64,000 nucleotides of DNA. It comes from Microbacterium sp. TNHR37B. GTDB taxonomy: Bacteria > Actinomycetota > Actinomycetes > Actinomycetales > Microbacteriaceae. The stretch covers positions 868,001 through 932,000 of the forward strand of contig NZ_LQGV01000001.1 of NCBI RefSeq assembly GCF_001620065.1, in the 5' to 3' direction. Positions within the stretch are counted from its first letter, which is position 1; each line of letters begins with the position of its first letter. A program made the position numbers and the translations under genes. Positions 7,809 to 14,755 of the stretch are shown here, one piece after another. The notes beneath the pieces were generated by a model. The model made no database searches. It saw only the letters and a list, made by a program, of their open reading frames with translations, and was not told where the DNA came from.

Positions 7809-7867
7809 GTGCGACGTGGGGCGCCACACCAATCCGCGCCCGCTGAAGGCGCTCAGGGCTCCACGAC

Positions 7868-8404
7868 TCAGGTGCCGCCCTCTCGCGTGTAGACGATGCG
7901 GAGATGACGTAGGTCTGCCGAGCCCTGCCAGAACTCCACGCGTGTGGGCACCACGCGCCACAGGGTCCAGTCGTCGGGATCGATGCCGTGCTGCGCGGCG
8001 GCGCTGCGCGCATGGAGGTCGGCGAGACTCTCCTCGCCCGACGCTTCGCCGACGCGACCCCGCACGCGGATCGACCGGACGAGGGGCTGCCACCAGAAGG
8101 TCAGCGCCGCCTGCGGCGCGGCTTCGAGCTGGCGCCCCTTGGCGCTGCGCCGCGTGCTCGCGAACGCCCATCCGCGGTCGTCGACGTCTTTCAATACGAG
8201 CACCCGCGCGTCGGGGACGCCGCTCTCGTCCACCGTCGACAGTGTCATCGCGTGCGGCTCGGGAACCCCGGCGCGACGCGCTCCGTCTAGCCAGTCCAGG
8301 AACAGACTCACCGGGTCGTCCGGGAGGCGGTCCGCGTCCCACGACGGGGCGGTGCCGGCCAGCGACGGAAGCGAACGCAACAACGCTCGAGTGTCGTCGG
8401 TCAT
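7868..8404 (-). CDS. Pyridoxamine 5'-phosphate oxidase-like flavoprotein (PdxH-like)
   Basis: 178-residue split-barrel FMN oxidase. Typical PdxH features: DWLDGARRAGVPEPHAMTLS, PDARVLVLKDVDDRGWAFAS, TFWWQPLVRSIRVRGRV, and a C-terminal WQG...R dimerisation region ending in LRHLRIVY. It is somewhat short and lacks the most canonical C-terminal RL motif, so it may be a PdxH paralogue. PdxH makes pyridoxal 5'-phosphate from PNP/PMP using oxygen. ATG 8404 is chosen because GGAGGAG precedes it; an upstream in-frame ATG at 8464 has no such signal. The direct-repeat copy of the ychF 3' end begins 61 bases upstream. Confidence 0.8.
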   Translation of the reverse strand: MTDDTRALLRSLPSLAGTAPSWDADRLPDDPVSLFLDWLDGARRAGVPEPHAMTLSTVDESGVPDARVLVLKDVDDRGWAFASTRRSAKGRQLEAAPQAALTFWWQPLVRSIRVRGRVGEASGEESLADLHARSAAAQHGIDPDDWTLWRVVPTRVEFWQGSADLRHLRIVYTREGGT

Positions 8405-8464
8405 GCTCTCCTCCGTCGATCGGTCCGGGGCGCGGCCGGTGGCGGCATGCGGTGCCGGCGCCAT

Positions 8465-8494
8465 CTAGACGTTGACGCGGAACTCCACCGGGTT
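8465..8494 (-). repeat. Displaced ychF 3' end, copy A (outer attachment-like site)
   Basis: Read on the minus strand, 8465-8488 encodes V-E-F-R-V-N-V followed by TAG, the C-terminus expected for YchF, but with no ychF upstream. The core differs from copy B at only 2 of 25 positions. Copy A lies directly ahead of the pdxH-like gene, where the original ychF stop probably was. The TTGACG inside it is also 16 bases from TACGTT, a possible promoter for the small gene at 8538. Confidence 0.7.
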
Positions 8495-8537
8495 ACGTTA
8501 TGGATAGGCATCTGCCTCGCCGTTCGAACGCGGCAAG

Positions 8538-8981
8538 ATGGAAAGCATGTGCGCTACCAACCTGTGGGTGATCAACGCGGCCGCATTCACACCCGAGTTC
8601 ACTCGGTTCACCACCGACGTGCTCGGCGTCGAGCCGACACCGTCCGAGATACGCATCTCCTCCAGCCGAGTGCGCAACTCGTCCACTGTCTTCACGCTCA
8701 TCCGGCGGATGTGCGACTGTGACACCCTCGTCGGGCGTCGCAACGATCCTCCCGTGGACGGCGAGATCAGCGCCGAGGCGTGGCTCACGTGGCTTCGCGA
8801 CCTGCCCGCCCACGTGCCACATGTCTCGCGCATCGCAGTCATGCGCGCATGGAGCCCTGAGGATGACGTCATTGCGCCAACCCATGCGCGTGGCATCCGG
8901 ATCGGCGAACTCACCGAAGACGTTCTTCGCGATGTCCGCGACGACAACCTGCTGACGATCGACTATCCGCGCGCCGCGTGA
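8538..8981 (+). CDS. Hypothetical protein, sole gene of the outer island unit
   Basis: 147 residues (144 if the second ATG at 8547 is used). Soluble, no signal peptide; opens CATNLWVINAAAFTPEF and contains DCDTLVGRR and AEAWLTWLRDLP. No family recognised. Three cysteines lie in the first half, two of them in MCDCD. The frame is open with natural amino-acid composition, and the antisense frame, although also open, reads like an artefact. It is the only gene between direct repeats A and B, so it looks like the cargo of a minimal inserted unit; by company it could be a defence or anti-defence protein, which is speculation. Confidence 0.6.
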   Translation: MESMCATNLWVINAAAFTPEFTRFTTDVLGVEPTPSEIRISSSRVRNSSTVFTLIRRMCDCDTLVGRRNDPPVDGEISAEAWLTWLRDLPAHVPHVSRIAVMRAWSPEDDVIAPTHARGIRIGELTEDVLRDVRDDNLLTIDYPRAA

Positions 8982-9004
8982 GTACTCATCAAGCGCGGAA
9001 AGGA

Positions 9005-9034
9005 TCACACGTTGAAGCGGAACTCCACCGAGTT
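9005..9034 (-). repeat. Displaced ychF 3' end, copy B (internal attachment-like site)
   Basis: On the minus strand 9005-9028 encodes V-E-F-R-F-N-V then TGA, identical to the usual YchF C-terminus. It matches copy A at 23 of 25 core positions, including a few bases beyond the ychF codons, and shares the AACTCCACC core with the active ychF end. It separates the single-gene unit from the mrr-abi unit. The rest of the gap 8982-9155 holds no supported gene. Confidence 0.7.
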
Positions 9035-9155
9035 CCGACACAGGGAAGTGTATTCTCTGACGGTCATGAGTGCCGCCACTCGCAAGAATTCGGTCACAAA
9101 GCATCGTCATGGCACGAACTGCTGCCGAGGACAGCCCCTTGCCTGAAGGTGGGCA

Positions 9156-10070
9156 CTACTCGAAGTAGTCCTCATCGACCTCGACAGCGCTGAATCGCTG
9201 CTTCTCTTGCACACCGACGCGGTAGGCGATCATCAGGTCGACAAGCTTCGATCCGTCGATCAGAATGATGCGCGACTGAACCTTCTGGGCGTAGTCGATG
9301 GCACCAGACGTGAACGCACTCGTGGTGAGGAAAACTCCCCGAGAGGCCCCGAACCCATGGAGCGCCCCAACGAAAGCCTGAATAGGCTCCCGCCCGACGT
9401 TGTTGCCCTCTTTGTATCGCTTCGCCTGAATGTAGACTTGGTCGAGACCGAGGGCATCTTGATCGATCAGACCGTCGATTCCTTCATCGTTGCTACCCCC
9501 GATGCGTTTGCCACGCTGGGCCGCTCCCCCGTAGCCCATCTTCAGGAGCAGATCCACGACGGCCTGTTCGAAGAAATCGGGGTGACTGTTGCGGAGCCGG
9601 TCGAGCAAATCTTCACCGACGCTGGCTTCGATACGAGCCACAGCGTCTTCGATGACCTCGATGGGATCGGAGATCTCGTCTGAGGGCTCCGGCGCTGCGC
9701 TCGGTGACGACGCCTTGGTCTTCTCGGGCCAGAACGGCGCGAACACCTCTCGAGCGAGCGCGTAGTCGAATCCGTTCGGGTAGTCCGCCAGAGCCTTCCT
9801 GCCGGCGTCGTTGATGACGTAACGGCCTCGCTCTGGCTTATCCACCCACTGCGCCTTCCCCAGATGGCTCAGCACCCAGCCCATGCGCTGCTCGTATCGG
9901 GTCCCGCCGGACTTGAGCGTCTCGGCACGGGCATCGTCGCTGATGCCAGCGCGCTCAGCGACAGCATCGAAGATCTCCCGCCGCTGATAGTTCCTGCCGT
10001 CGGAAAGTACCCGCAGTGTGGGTACCACCAGAACTGGCCAGATCGGCACGAGAGATGAGTCTTCGGACAT
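9156..10070 (-). CDS. mrr: Mrr-type restriction endonuclease (type IV, modified-DNA specific)
   Basis: 304 residues. Residues 1-100 are the Mrr N-terminal winged-helix domain (IWPVLVVPTLRVLSDG, then YVINDAGRKAL); residues 160-285 are the PD-(D/E)XK Mrr catalytic domain with DEGIDG (Asp199) and IQAKRYK (Gln215, Lys217). A linker rich in Pro and Ser joins them. Mrr enzymes cut methylated foreign DNA, so no partner methylase is needed, and none is present. It sits in the island with an Abi protein, forming a small defence group. Codon use is less GC-biased than in core genes. Confidence 0.9.
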   Translation of the reverse strand: MSEDSSLVPIWPVLVVPTLRVLSDGRNYQRREIFDAVAERAGISDDARAETLKSGGTRYEQRMGWVLSHLGKAQWVDKPERGRYVINDAGRKALADYPNGFDYALAREVFAPFWPEKTKASSPSAAPEPSDEISDPIEVIEDAVARIEASVGEDLLDRLRNSHPDFFEQAVVDLLLKMGYGGAAQRGKRIGGSNDEGIDGLIDQDALGLDQVYIQAKRYKEGNNVGREPIQAFVGALHGFGASRGVFLTTSAFTSGAIDYAQKVQSRIILIDGSKLVDLMIAYRVGVQEKQRFSAVEVDEDYFE

Positions 10071-10236
10071 GCTCTTGATTATCCCAGGTTGGCTCGTCGG
10101 CCATCTGAAGCGGTGAGGCGACCGGGAGGGGCGACCAGCTCGGGTTGTCCCGCTGAGGACTGCATGCGCAACATCGATGCGCTCGTCAGCGGATTCTTCC
10201 CACTGCTCACGGGAGTCTTCGTCATGACTCCAAGCT

Positions 10237-11154
10237 TCAAGCCCAAAGCGGGCTCGCCGTCTGCCACCCCTCGGGAACGCCCATATGAGAGATCGGAACG
10301 ATTTGCACTGTCGGGAAACTCTTGACCACAGCGGGCAGTAGCCTACTTTGCCCTACCTCGAGTCTGTCCGAGAGAAAACGGATGAGCGTCAGTTGCCCGA
10401 ACGTGCGGCTCCAATCGGTCGCCACAGAATCAAGGTCGGGGTGACGGCCAACTCTCGGAAGCTTCGGGGCGATGGTGTGCACTCGGTTGAAAAGCCTTCC
10501 GTGATGTGCACAGGTGTTACGCACAAGATTGAGCGCCTTGAGCCAGCTCGTCAGCTGCGGCGCGCTGAGTCCACAAGCATCGGCAACCACGTCCTGAACA
10601 TTTCTGGGTGCGAAACCATAGAGGTATGTGAGGCTCCCCCAATCAAGGATCTCCGTCGCAGCCCAGACCGGCAAGCGTCCACCGTATTTCTTGTGGTGGT
10701 GGTCAACGAAGTCCTCACGCGAGTCGTTCAGTTCTTTCTCGTAACGCTCAACCCAGCGCGGATACTGGTCACCCCGTCTTGCCGTAGGGCCCAGCATAGA
10801 AGGATCCAGATGAGCACAGGGATCGATTCGACCGAGCTCGTGGCCGAGCAGGGCACGTATAGCAAGTTCGACCGGCGTCAGAGCAGCGAACGTCGCAGCC
10901 CTGAGCCTCGCGTCGAAGTCGTACAGCGCGATGACATCCGCAAATCGGCTACCAGGGTAGAAAGAGTCTTCGCGGCCGCTCGAAGTGAGTTTTCGAAAGG
11001 GATACCAGTAGCCGCTCAAACGGTAGTAGTTCACCCTGCGAAGAGTCGCGGCGGCGGCTTCATCATCACCCATGTCCATGCCACGACTCGCGAGGAGGGC
11101 GACCTGCTGTTCATAGGTCTTGTGCTCCTTGACGTCTTCGTCCACGAACACCAC
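10237..11154 (-). CDS. Abi family (AbiD/AbiF-like, Abi_2) abortive infection protein
   Basis: 305 residues matching the Abi_2 family: KTYEQQVALLASRGMDMGD, the hallmark NYYRLSGYWYPF, then YDFDARLRAATFAALTPVEL and, near the C-terminus, LNLVRNTCAHHGRLFNR. The RNxCAHHxRLxN signature is the HEPN-like RX4-6H nuclease motif, suggesting an RNase that stops growth when phage infects. Abi_2 proteins often act alone. The GTG start at 11154 is preceded by AGGTG. The 166-base gap to mrr carries no supported gene. Confidence 0.9.
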   Translation of the reverse strand: MVFVDEDVKEHKTYEQQVALLASRGMDMGDDEAAAATLRRVNYYRLSGYWYPFRKLTSSGREDSFYPGSRFADVIALYDFDARLRAATFAALTPVELAIRALLGHELGRIDPCAHLDPSMLGPTARRGDQYPRWVERYEKELNDSREDFVDHHHKKYGGRLPVWAATEILDWGSLTYLYGFAPRNVQDVVADACGLSAPQLTSWLKALNLVRNTCAHHGRLFNRVHTIAPKLPRVGRHPDLDSVATDWSRTFGQLTLIRFLSDRLEVGQSRLLPAVVKSFPTVQIVPISHMGVPEGWQTASPLWA

Positions 11155-11168
11155 CTGAGAAAAATGAA

Positions 11169-11206
11169 GACCGGCCCTGGACCTACCGAGGTAGGCGGAA
11201 CCGGTC
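11169..11206. repeat. Nested inverted repeat ahead of the abi gene
   Basis: Outer arms GACCGG/CCGGTC (11169-11174 and 11201-11206) enclose an inner palindrome CCTACCGAGGTAGG (11182-11195). It lies between the truncated gene and abi, so it may terminate the former or be an operator for abi. Confidence 0.45.
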
Positions 11207-11281
11207 GTAGTGGTTCAAGTGTACGTCAGATCCAGGTGCTTGTGCAAGAAGTCGGACGAGCGAGGCGCTCTGGCCTGGTAG

Positions 11282-11445
11282 TCACTCAGCAGAGCACGCC
11301 CGCAGCCCGTCGAGTCGCTGCTCGGCAATCGCCAGAGCAGTGTCTGCCTGTATCGCGTTCTGCTCCTGGACAAGGATGCGGTCGTGCAGTCGCTGTACGG
11401 ACACGGAGTCGACTTCTTGGAGTGCAAGCTCGCCCAGCTCGTGAA
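11282..11445 (-). pseudogene. C-terminal remnant of an unknown gene cut by the IS element
   Basis: About 54 codons ending at TGA 11282-11284. They read as a heptad-like helix (HDRILVQEQNAIQADTALAI, then EQRLDGLR) and are cut off abruptly at the IS end at 11446. The rest of the gene is not found beyond the other IS end, so more than the insertion was lost. The helix resembles C-terminal coiled coils such as those of type I restriction specificity subunits, but the match is too short to name. A +1 shift near the end would extend the frame past 11282, a possible second lesion. Confidence 0.5.
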
Positions 11446-11470
11446 GGGGACTGCTGCACGGATAGGTGAC
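11446..11470 (+). repeat. IS3 terminal inverted repeat, OrfB-side
   Basis: Begins GGGGACTGCTGC and ends AGGTGAC; pairs with 12695-12719 at 22 of 25 positions. Confidence 0.8.
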
Positions 11471-11480
11471 GGTGGGTTTG

Positions 11481-12344
11481 TCACGCGGCCGGTGCGGCTG
11501 GCGTGTTCATGATGACCTCGAACTCCACGGGCGTCAAACGTCCGGGGCGAAGTTGGCGGCGGCGTCGGTGGTAGGTCCGCTCGATCCAGGTCACGATGGC
11601 GATGCGGAGCTCATCGTGAGTGGCCCAGGATCGGCGGTTGAGGACGTTCTTCTGGAGTAGTGCGAAGAATGACTCCATGGCGGCGTTGTCGCCTGCGGCG
11701 CCGACCCGGCCCATGGATCCGACCATGCGGTGGCGGGCGAGGGTGCGGAGGAACTTGCGGCTTCGGAATTGACTGCCTCTGTCGCTGTGAACCACGCAGC
11801 TGGCGACGTCGCCGCGCATCTGGGCGGCGTTCTCCAGGGCCCTGACGGCCAGGGTCGACTTCATCCGGGAGTCGATGGAGTACCCGACGATCTTGTTCGA
11901 GAAGACATCCTGGACCGCGCAGAGGTAGAGCTTTCCTTCGCCGGTTCGGTGCTCCGTGATGTCGGTCAGCCAGAGCTGGTTCGGCTCGGCCGCGGTGAAG
12001 TCGCGGCCGACGAGATCGTCGTGGACGGGCGGTCCGGGCCTCTTCCCGCTCCCGCGGCCCCGCTTCTTCCCGAAGCTGGACCACCAGCCATTGGCTGCAG
12101 CGATCCGCCACGCCGTCCGATCCGCCATCGCCTCACCCGCATCACGGGCCTCGTCCGCGAGCAGCCGGTGTCCGAACTCCGGGTCATCCTTGTGAGCGTC
12201 GAACAGCGCGTTCGCGCGGTACGCCTCCACCACCTCGCTTTGCGTGATGGGGGCCGCCAGCCACCGGTAGTAGGGCTGGCGAGAGAGCTTGAGCACCCGG
12301 CACGTCACCGTCACGGGAATCCCCGAGCCGGCGAGCTCCTTCAC
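11481..12344 (-). CDS. IS3-family transposase OrfB (DDE integrase domain)
   Basis: 287 residues as a free frame. HTH_21-like N-terminus, then rve integrase core with catalytic acids in LTDITEH, VVHSDRGSQF and MESFFALLQKNVL. The sequence upstream of GTG 12344, in this frame (KRLYPLV), also belongs to the family, so the functional product is expected as an OrfAB fusion made by -1 frameshifting rather than from this GTG. The GTG also overlaps the OrfA stop by 4 bases, allowing re-initiation. Confidence 0.92.
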   Translation of the reverse strand: MKELAGSGIPVTVTCRVLKLSRQPYYRWLAAPITQSEVVEAYRANALFDAHKDDPEFGHRLLADEARDAGEAMADRTAWRIAAANGWWSSFGKKRGRGSGKRPGPPVHDDLVGRDFTAAEPNQLWLTDITEHRTGEGKLYLCAVQDVFSNKIVGYSIDSRMKSTLAVRALENAAQMRGDVASCVVHSDRGSQFRSRKFLRTLARHRMVGSMGRVGAAGDNAAMESFFALLQKNVLNRRSWATHDELRIAIVTWIERTYHRRRRQLRPGRLTPVEFEVIMNTPAAPAA

Positions 12345-12649
12345 GAGCGGGTAGAGCCTTTTCCCGGCAGGTTCGCCTGTGACAGATACGCTGCCGCCCG
12401 CCGGAGGACCTCGTTCTCTTGCTCGAGTAGCCGGACCCGCTGCCGCAGCTCACGGTTCTCCGCGGACTCCGCCCGGGACGGGCCCGGCGCAGTCCCATCG
12501 TCGACCTTCGCGCGGTGGAGCCACTTCTGCAGCGTCATCGGGTGAACACCGAAGTCTTTCGCGATCTGCTCGATCGTCACTCCGGGCTCACGGTTCCGCG
12601 CGACGCGCACGACGTCATCACGGAACTCACTCGGGTAGGGCTTGGGCAC
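12341..12649 (-). CDS. IS3-family transposase OrfA (helix-turn-helix)
   Basis: 102 residues: a Tnp_1/HTH_28-like DNA-binding domain (FRDDVVRVARNREPGVTIEQ, then FGVHPMTLQKWLHRA) followed by a leucine-zipper-like helix (RELRQRVRLLEQENEVLRRA). GTG 12649 is chosen because AAGGA precedes it; an in-frame start at 12682 lacks a signal. Binds the IS ends and multimerises with OrfAB. Confidence 0.9.
   Translation of the reverse strand: MPKPYPSEFRDDVVRVARNREPGVTIEQIAKDFGVHPMTLQKWLHRAKVDDGTAPGPSRAESAENRELRQRVRLLEQENEVLRRAAAYLSQANLPGKGSTRS
12357..12363 (-). other. Probable -1 ribosomal frameshift site of the IS
   Basis: On the minus strand GGAAAAG: OrfA reads GGA-AAA-GGC; slipping back one base gives AAA-AGG and enters the OrfB frame. 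The A-AAA-G type motif near the OrfA end is where IS3 elements usually shift. Confidence 0.6.
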
Positions 12650-12694
12650 AGCAACATCCTTCCAGGCCCACCCCTCGGGCAAGCCAGATCAGAT

Positions 12695-12719
12695 GTCACC
12701 TACTCGCGCAGCAGTCCCC
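12695..12719 (-). repeat. IS3 terminal inverted repeat, OrfA-side
   Basis: Minus-strand reading begins GGGGACTGCTGC and ends AGGTGAC, matching the other end with three differences in the central six bases. Confidence 0.8.
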
Positions 12720-12773
12720 AATCACCCAAACTCTGTGTTAGTGATGCCCCGAAAAGCGCGAGAAATCAACGAT

Positions 12774-12800
12774 CTAGTTATTAAATCTAAACTCCACCAC
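12774..12800 (-). repeat. Rebuilt ychF 3' end, copy C (inner attachment-like site)
   Basis: The last codons of the intact ychF, V-E-F-R-F-N-N then TAG, use TTT AGA TTT AAT AAC, unlike the GC-rich codons of the rest of the gene. They share AACTCCACC (plus strand) with copies A and B and the same spacing from the stop to that core as copy A. The switch in base composition inside the final seven codons marks where foreign DNA joins ychF. Confidence 0.7.
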
Positions 12801-13847
12801 GTCGCCGTCCTGCATGACGTAGTCCTTGCCCTCCAGGCGCGCCTTGCCCGCCGCCCGTGCGGCCGCGACGGACCCGGCAGCGACGAGGTCGTCGAAGGAG
12901 ATCACCTCCGCCTTGATGAAGCCCTTCTCGAAGTCGGTGTGGATCACCCCGGCCGCCTGCGGCGCCTTCCAGCCCTTGCCGATCGTCCAGGCCCGGGCCT
13001 CCTTGGGGCCTGCCGTCAGGTAGGTCTGCAGTCCCAGCGTGTCGAAGCCGATGCGCGCGAGCTGGTCGAGCCCCGACTCGTCCTGACCTGTCGAGGCGAG
13101 CAGCTCGGCTGCGTCCTCGGGATCGAGGTCGATGAGCTCCGACTCGATCTTCGCGTCGAGGAAGACGGCGGAGGCGGGGGCGACGAGCGCCGCGAGCTCC
13201 GCGCGTCGGGCATCGTCGGTGAGCACCGACTCGTCGACATTGAAGACGAAGATGAAGGGCTTGGCCGTCAGAAGGCCGAGCTCCTTGATGGGCGCGAGAT
13301 CGAGGGACGACGCCGAGAGGAGCTCACCCCGCTGCAGCACCTCCAGCGCTTCCTGCGCGGTGGAGAGGACGGCGGGGTCGAGCTTCTTCCCGCGGACCTC
13401 CTTCTCGTACCGCGCGATAGCCCGCTCCAGCGTCTCGAGGTCGGCCAACTGCAGCTCGGCGTTGATCGTCTCCATGTCGGAGGCGGGGTCCACCTTGCCG
13501 TCGACGTGCACGACATCGCCGTCCGCGAAACCGCGGACGACCTGAGCGATCGCGTCGGCCTCCCGGATGTTGGCGAGGAACTTGTTGCCGAGACCCTCAC
13601 CTTCGCTCGCGCCACGGACGATGCCCGCGATGTCGACGAACGAGACCGCCGCGGGAAGGATCCGCTCGGAGCCGAAGATGCCCGCGAGGGTCTCCAGGCG
13701 CGGATCGGGAAGGTTCACGACGCCGATGTTGGGTTCGATCGTGGCGAACGGATAGTTCGCCGCCAGCACCTGGTTCTTGGTGAGGGCGTTGAAGAGCGTC
13801 GACTTGCCGACGTTGGGGAGACCGACGATTCCGATGGTAAGAGCCAC
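12774..13847 (-). CDS. ychF: Redox-regulated ATPase YchF (Obg-type P-loop protein)
   Basis: 357 residues, the usual length. G1 motif [16 protein letters not shown]3-like [12 protein letters not shown] followed by GEGLGNKFL; in place of the GTP-specific NKxD motif it has FNVDES, as in ATP-preferring YchF/OLA1. The C-terminal TGS domain ends VVEFRFN. Binds ribosomes and is linked to stress and translation control. The last codons are of foreign composition and come from the island insertion, changing only the terminal residue (Asn instead of the usual Val). The GTG start has a -10 element 8 bases upstream that overlaps the stop of the preceding methyltransferase. Confidence 0.95.
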   Translation of the reverse strand: MALTIGIVGLPNVGKSTLFNALTKNQVLAANYPFATIEPNIGVVNLPDPRLETLAGIFGSERILPAAVSFVDIAGIVRGASEGEGLGNKFLANIREADAIAQVVRGFADGDVVHVDGKVDPASDMETINAELQLADLETLERAIARYEKEVRGKKLDPAVLSTAQEALEVLQRGELLSASSLDLAPIKELGLLTAKPFIFVFNVDESVLTDDARRAELAALVAPASAVFLDAKIESELIDLDPEDAAELLASTGQDESGLDQLARIGFDTLGLQTYLTAGPKEARAWTIGKGWKAPQAAGVIHTDFEKGFIKAEVISFDDLVAAGSVAAARAAGKARLEGKDYVMQDGDVVEFRFNN

Positions 13848-13855
13848 GGGATGTC

Positions 13856-13861
13856 AGTCTA
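13856..13861 (-). promoter_or_regulatory. -10 element of ychF
   Basis: TAGACT ends 8 bases before the ychF GTG; its TAG is also the stop codon of the upstream methyltransferase gene. Confidence 0.45.
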
Positions 13862-14647
13862 CGTGGGCTCCCCGCCCTCTCCGCGCCCGGGCGTGCGGGC
13901 ACGGAAGGCTCGCGTCACGTACGGCAGCCGCACCTCCGCGTCGCCGACCGCACCGATCTCGTCGAACAGCTCCGCGATCTCGGCCTCGATGCGCGAGCGT
14001 TCGGCCGCCCCGGCCGTGATCACGTAGCTGCGCGAGCGCACCATTGCGGTCAGCCCCGCCTGCGTCATCGGGCGCTCCCACGACCACCGCTGCTCTTCGA
14101 GACCCGCGAACGGCGGCCTCACCTCCGGACCGCCGCGAGCCAAGAGCTCCTCGGCGTGGCTGCCCTTCATGATCGCGGTCAGCCGGGCGACCCACGGCAC
14201 ACGCTCATCCCGCAGGTTCCACACGAGCCCCAGGACGCCACCGGGCCGGAGGACCCGGGCCACCTCGATGGACGCGGCGCCGGGGTCGACCCAGTGCCAC
14301 GCCTGCCCGAGCACGACCGCATCGAGCGCGCCGACACTCTCCCCCGCTCTCGGCAACGGCAAAGCCTCCGCACTCCCCACGAGCGTCGGCACGCCCGGGA
14401 CGGCGGTTCTGAGCGCGGCCAGCATCTCCGGATCTGGGTCGACCGCCACGACGTCCGCGCCGAGGCTCCGAAGCACCCGGGTGAGCTTGCCCGTTCCCGC
14501 TCCGACGTCAGCGACGCGGACCGGCGCGGCACCCCCGACGGGTGCGAGCATCCACGACACCGCCTCGACCGGATAGTCCGGGCGACCCGCCTCGTAGACG
14601 TCGGCGGCGCGGCCGAAAGACCGGGAGAGATCCTGGGCATCGCGCAT
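13859..14647 (-). CDS. Class I SAM-dependent methyltransferase
   Basis: 262 residues, Methyltransf_11 type. The SAM-binding loop is VADVGAGTGKLTRVL, with the acidic residue for ribose in VDPDPEML and a later LDAVVLGQAWHWVDP. The opening DLSRSFGRAADVYEAGRPDYP is typical of small-molecule methyltransferases of this group. Substrate unknown. Ends 11 bases before the ychF start. Confidence 0.88.
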   Translation of the reverse strand: MRDAQDLSRSFGRAADVYEAGRPDYPVEAVSWMLAPVGGAAPVRVADVGAGTGKLTRVLRSLGADVVAVDPDPEMLAALRTAVPGVPTLVGSAEALPLPRAGESVGALDAVVLGQAWHWVDPGAASIEVARVLRPGGVLGLVWNLRDERVPWVARLTAIMKGSHAEELLARGGPEVRPPFAGLEEQRWSWERPMTQAGLTAMVRSRSYVITAGAAERSRIEAEIAELFDEIGAVGDAEVRLPYVTRAFRARTPGRGEGGEPT

Positions 14648-14653
14648 GTCCCG

Positions 14654-14659
14654 ACCCTA
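14654..14659 (-). promoter_or_regulatory. -10 element of the methyltransferase gene, leaderless geometry
   Basis: TAGGGT ends 6 bases before ATG 14647; no Shine-Dalgarno sequence. Confidence 0.45.
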
Positions 14660-14755
14660 CGCTCGCGTCGCGCGACGCGGTCGAGGGCGCGTCCACCGCA
14701 AGCGTTCCCGGCGCGCCTTCCTCACGCGAACCGGGCGCGGGGTGAGTCTGGGGAG

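Larger units (their letters stand above)
11446..12719 (-). mobile_element. IS3-family insertion sequence
   Basis: 1274 bases with OrfA and OrfB transposase genes on the minus strand and imperfect 25-base terminal inverted repeats (22 matches). Both frames are intact and a plausible frameshift site is present, so it may be active. The flanking bases (GTGAA on the left, AATCA on the right) do not give a convincing 3-4 base target duplication, which suggests a deletion or recombination next to it. It truncates the gene at 11282-11445. Confidence 0.85.
8465..12800. mobile_element. Composite genomic island inserted at the 3' end of ychF
   Basis: About 4.3 kb bounded by three direct copies of the ychF 3' end (12774-12800, 9005-9034, 8465-8494). 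GC content is visibly lower than in flanking genes and codon choice differs, including AT-rich codons at the ychF end itself. Contents: an unknown gene, Mrr nuclease, Abi_2 protein, a truncated gene and an IS3-family element. The intermediate copy divides it into an inner unit (9029-12773) and an outer single-gene unit (8495-9004), as if two insertions occurred in succession at the same target. No integrase or recombinase gene other than the IS transposase is seen, so mobilisation would need a helper or a lost gene. Confidence 0.65.

Noticed and set aside
8493..9110. Long open frame on the minus strand opposite the unknown island gene
   Set aside because: Its composition is that of an antisense shadow, it runs across repeat B, and the plus-strand frame has a better start region and more natural sequence.
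9066..9146. Short plus-strand frame beginning MSAATRKNS after repeat B, possibly the start of a truncated cargo gene
   Set aside because: Only 26 codons, weak ribosome-binding signal and no homology that I can see; listed only as a possibility.
11169..11206. Nested inverted repeat as a recombination site of the island
   Set aside because: It is not repeated elsewhere in the island and fits better as a terminator or operator.
11515..11530. Further GAACTCCAC matches resembling the ychF-end core, within the IS transposase and also near 46930
   Set aside because: Both are explained by ordinary coding of V-E-F in unrelated proteins and lack the stop codon and the extended repeat.
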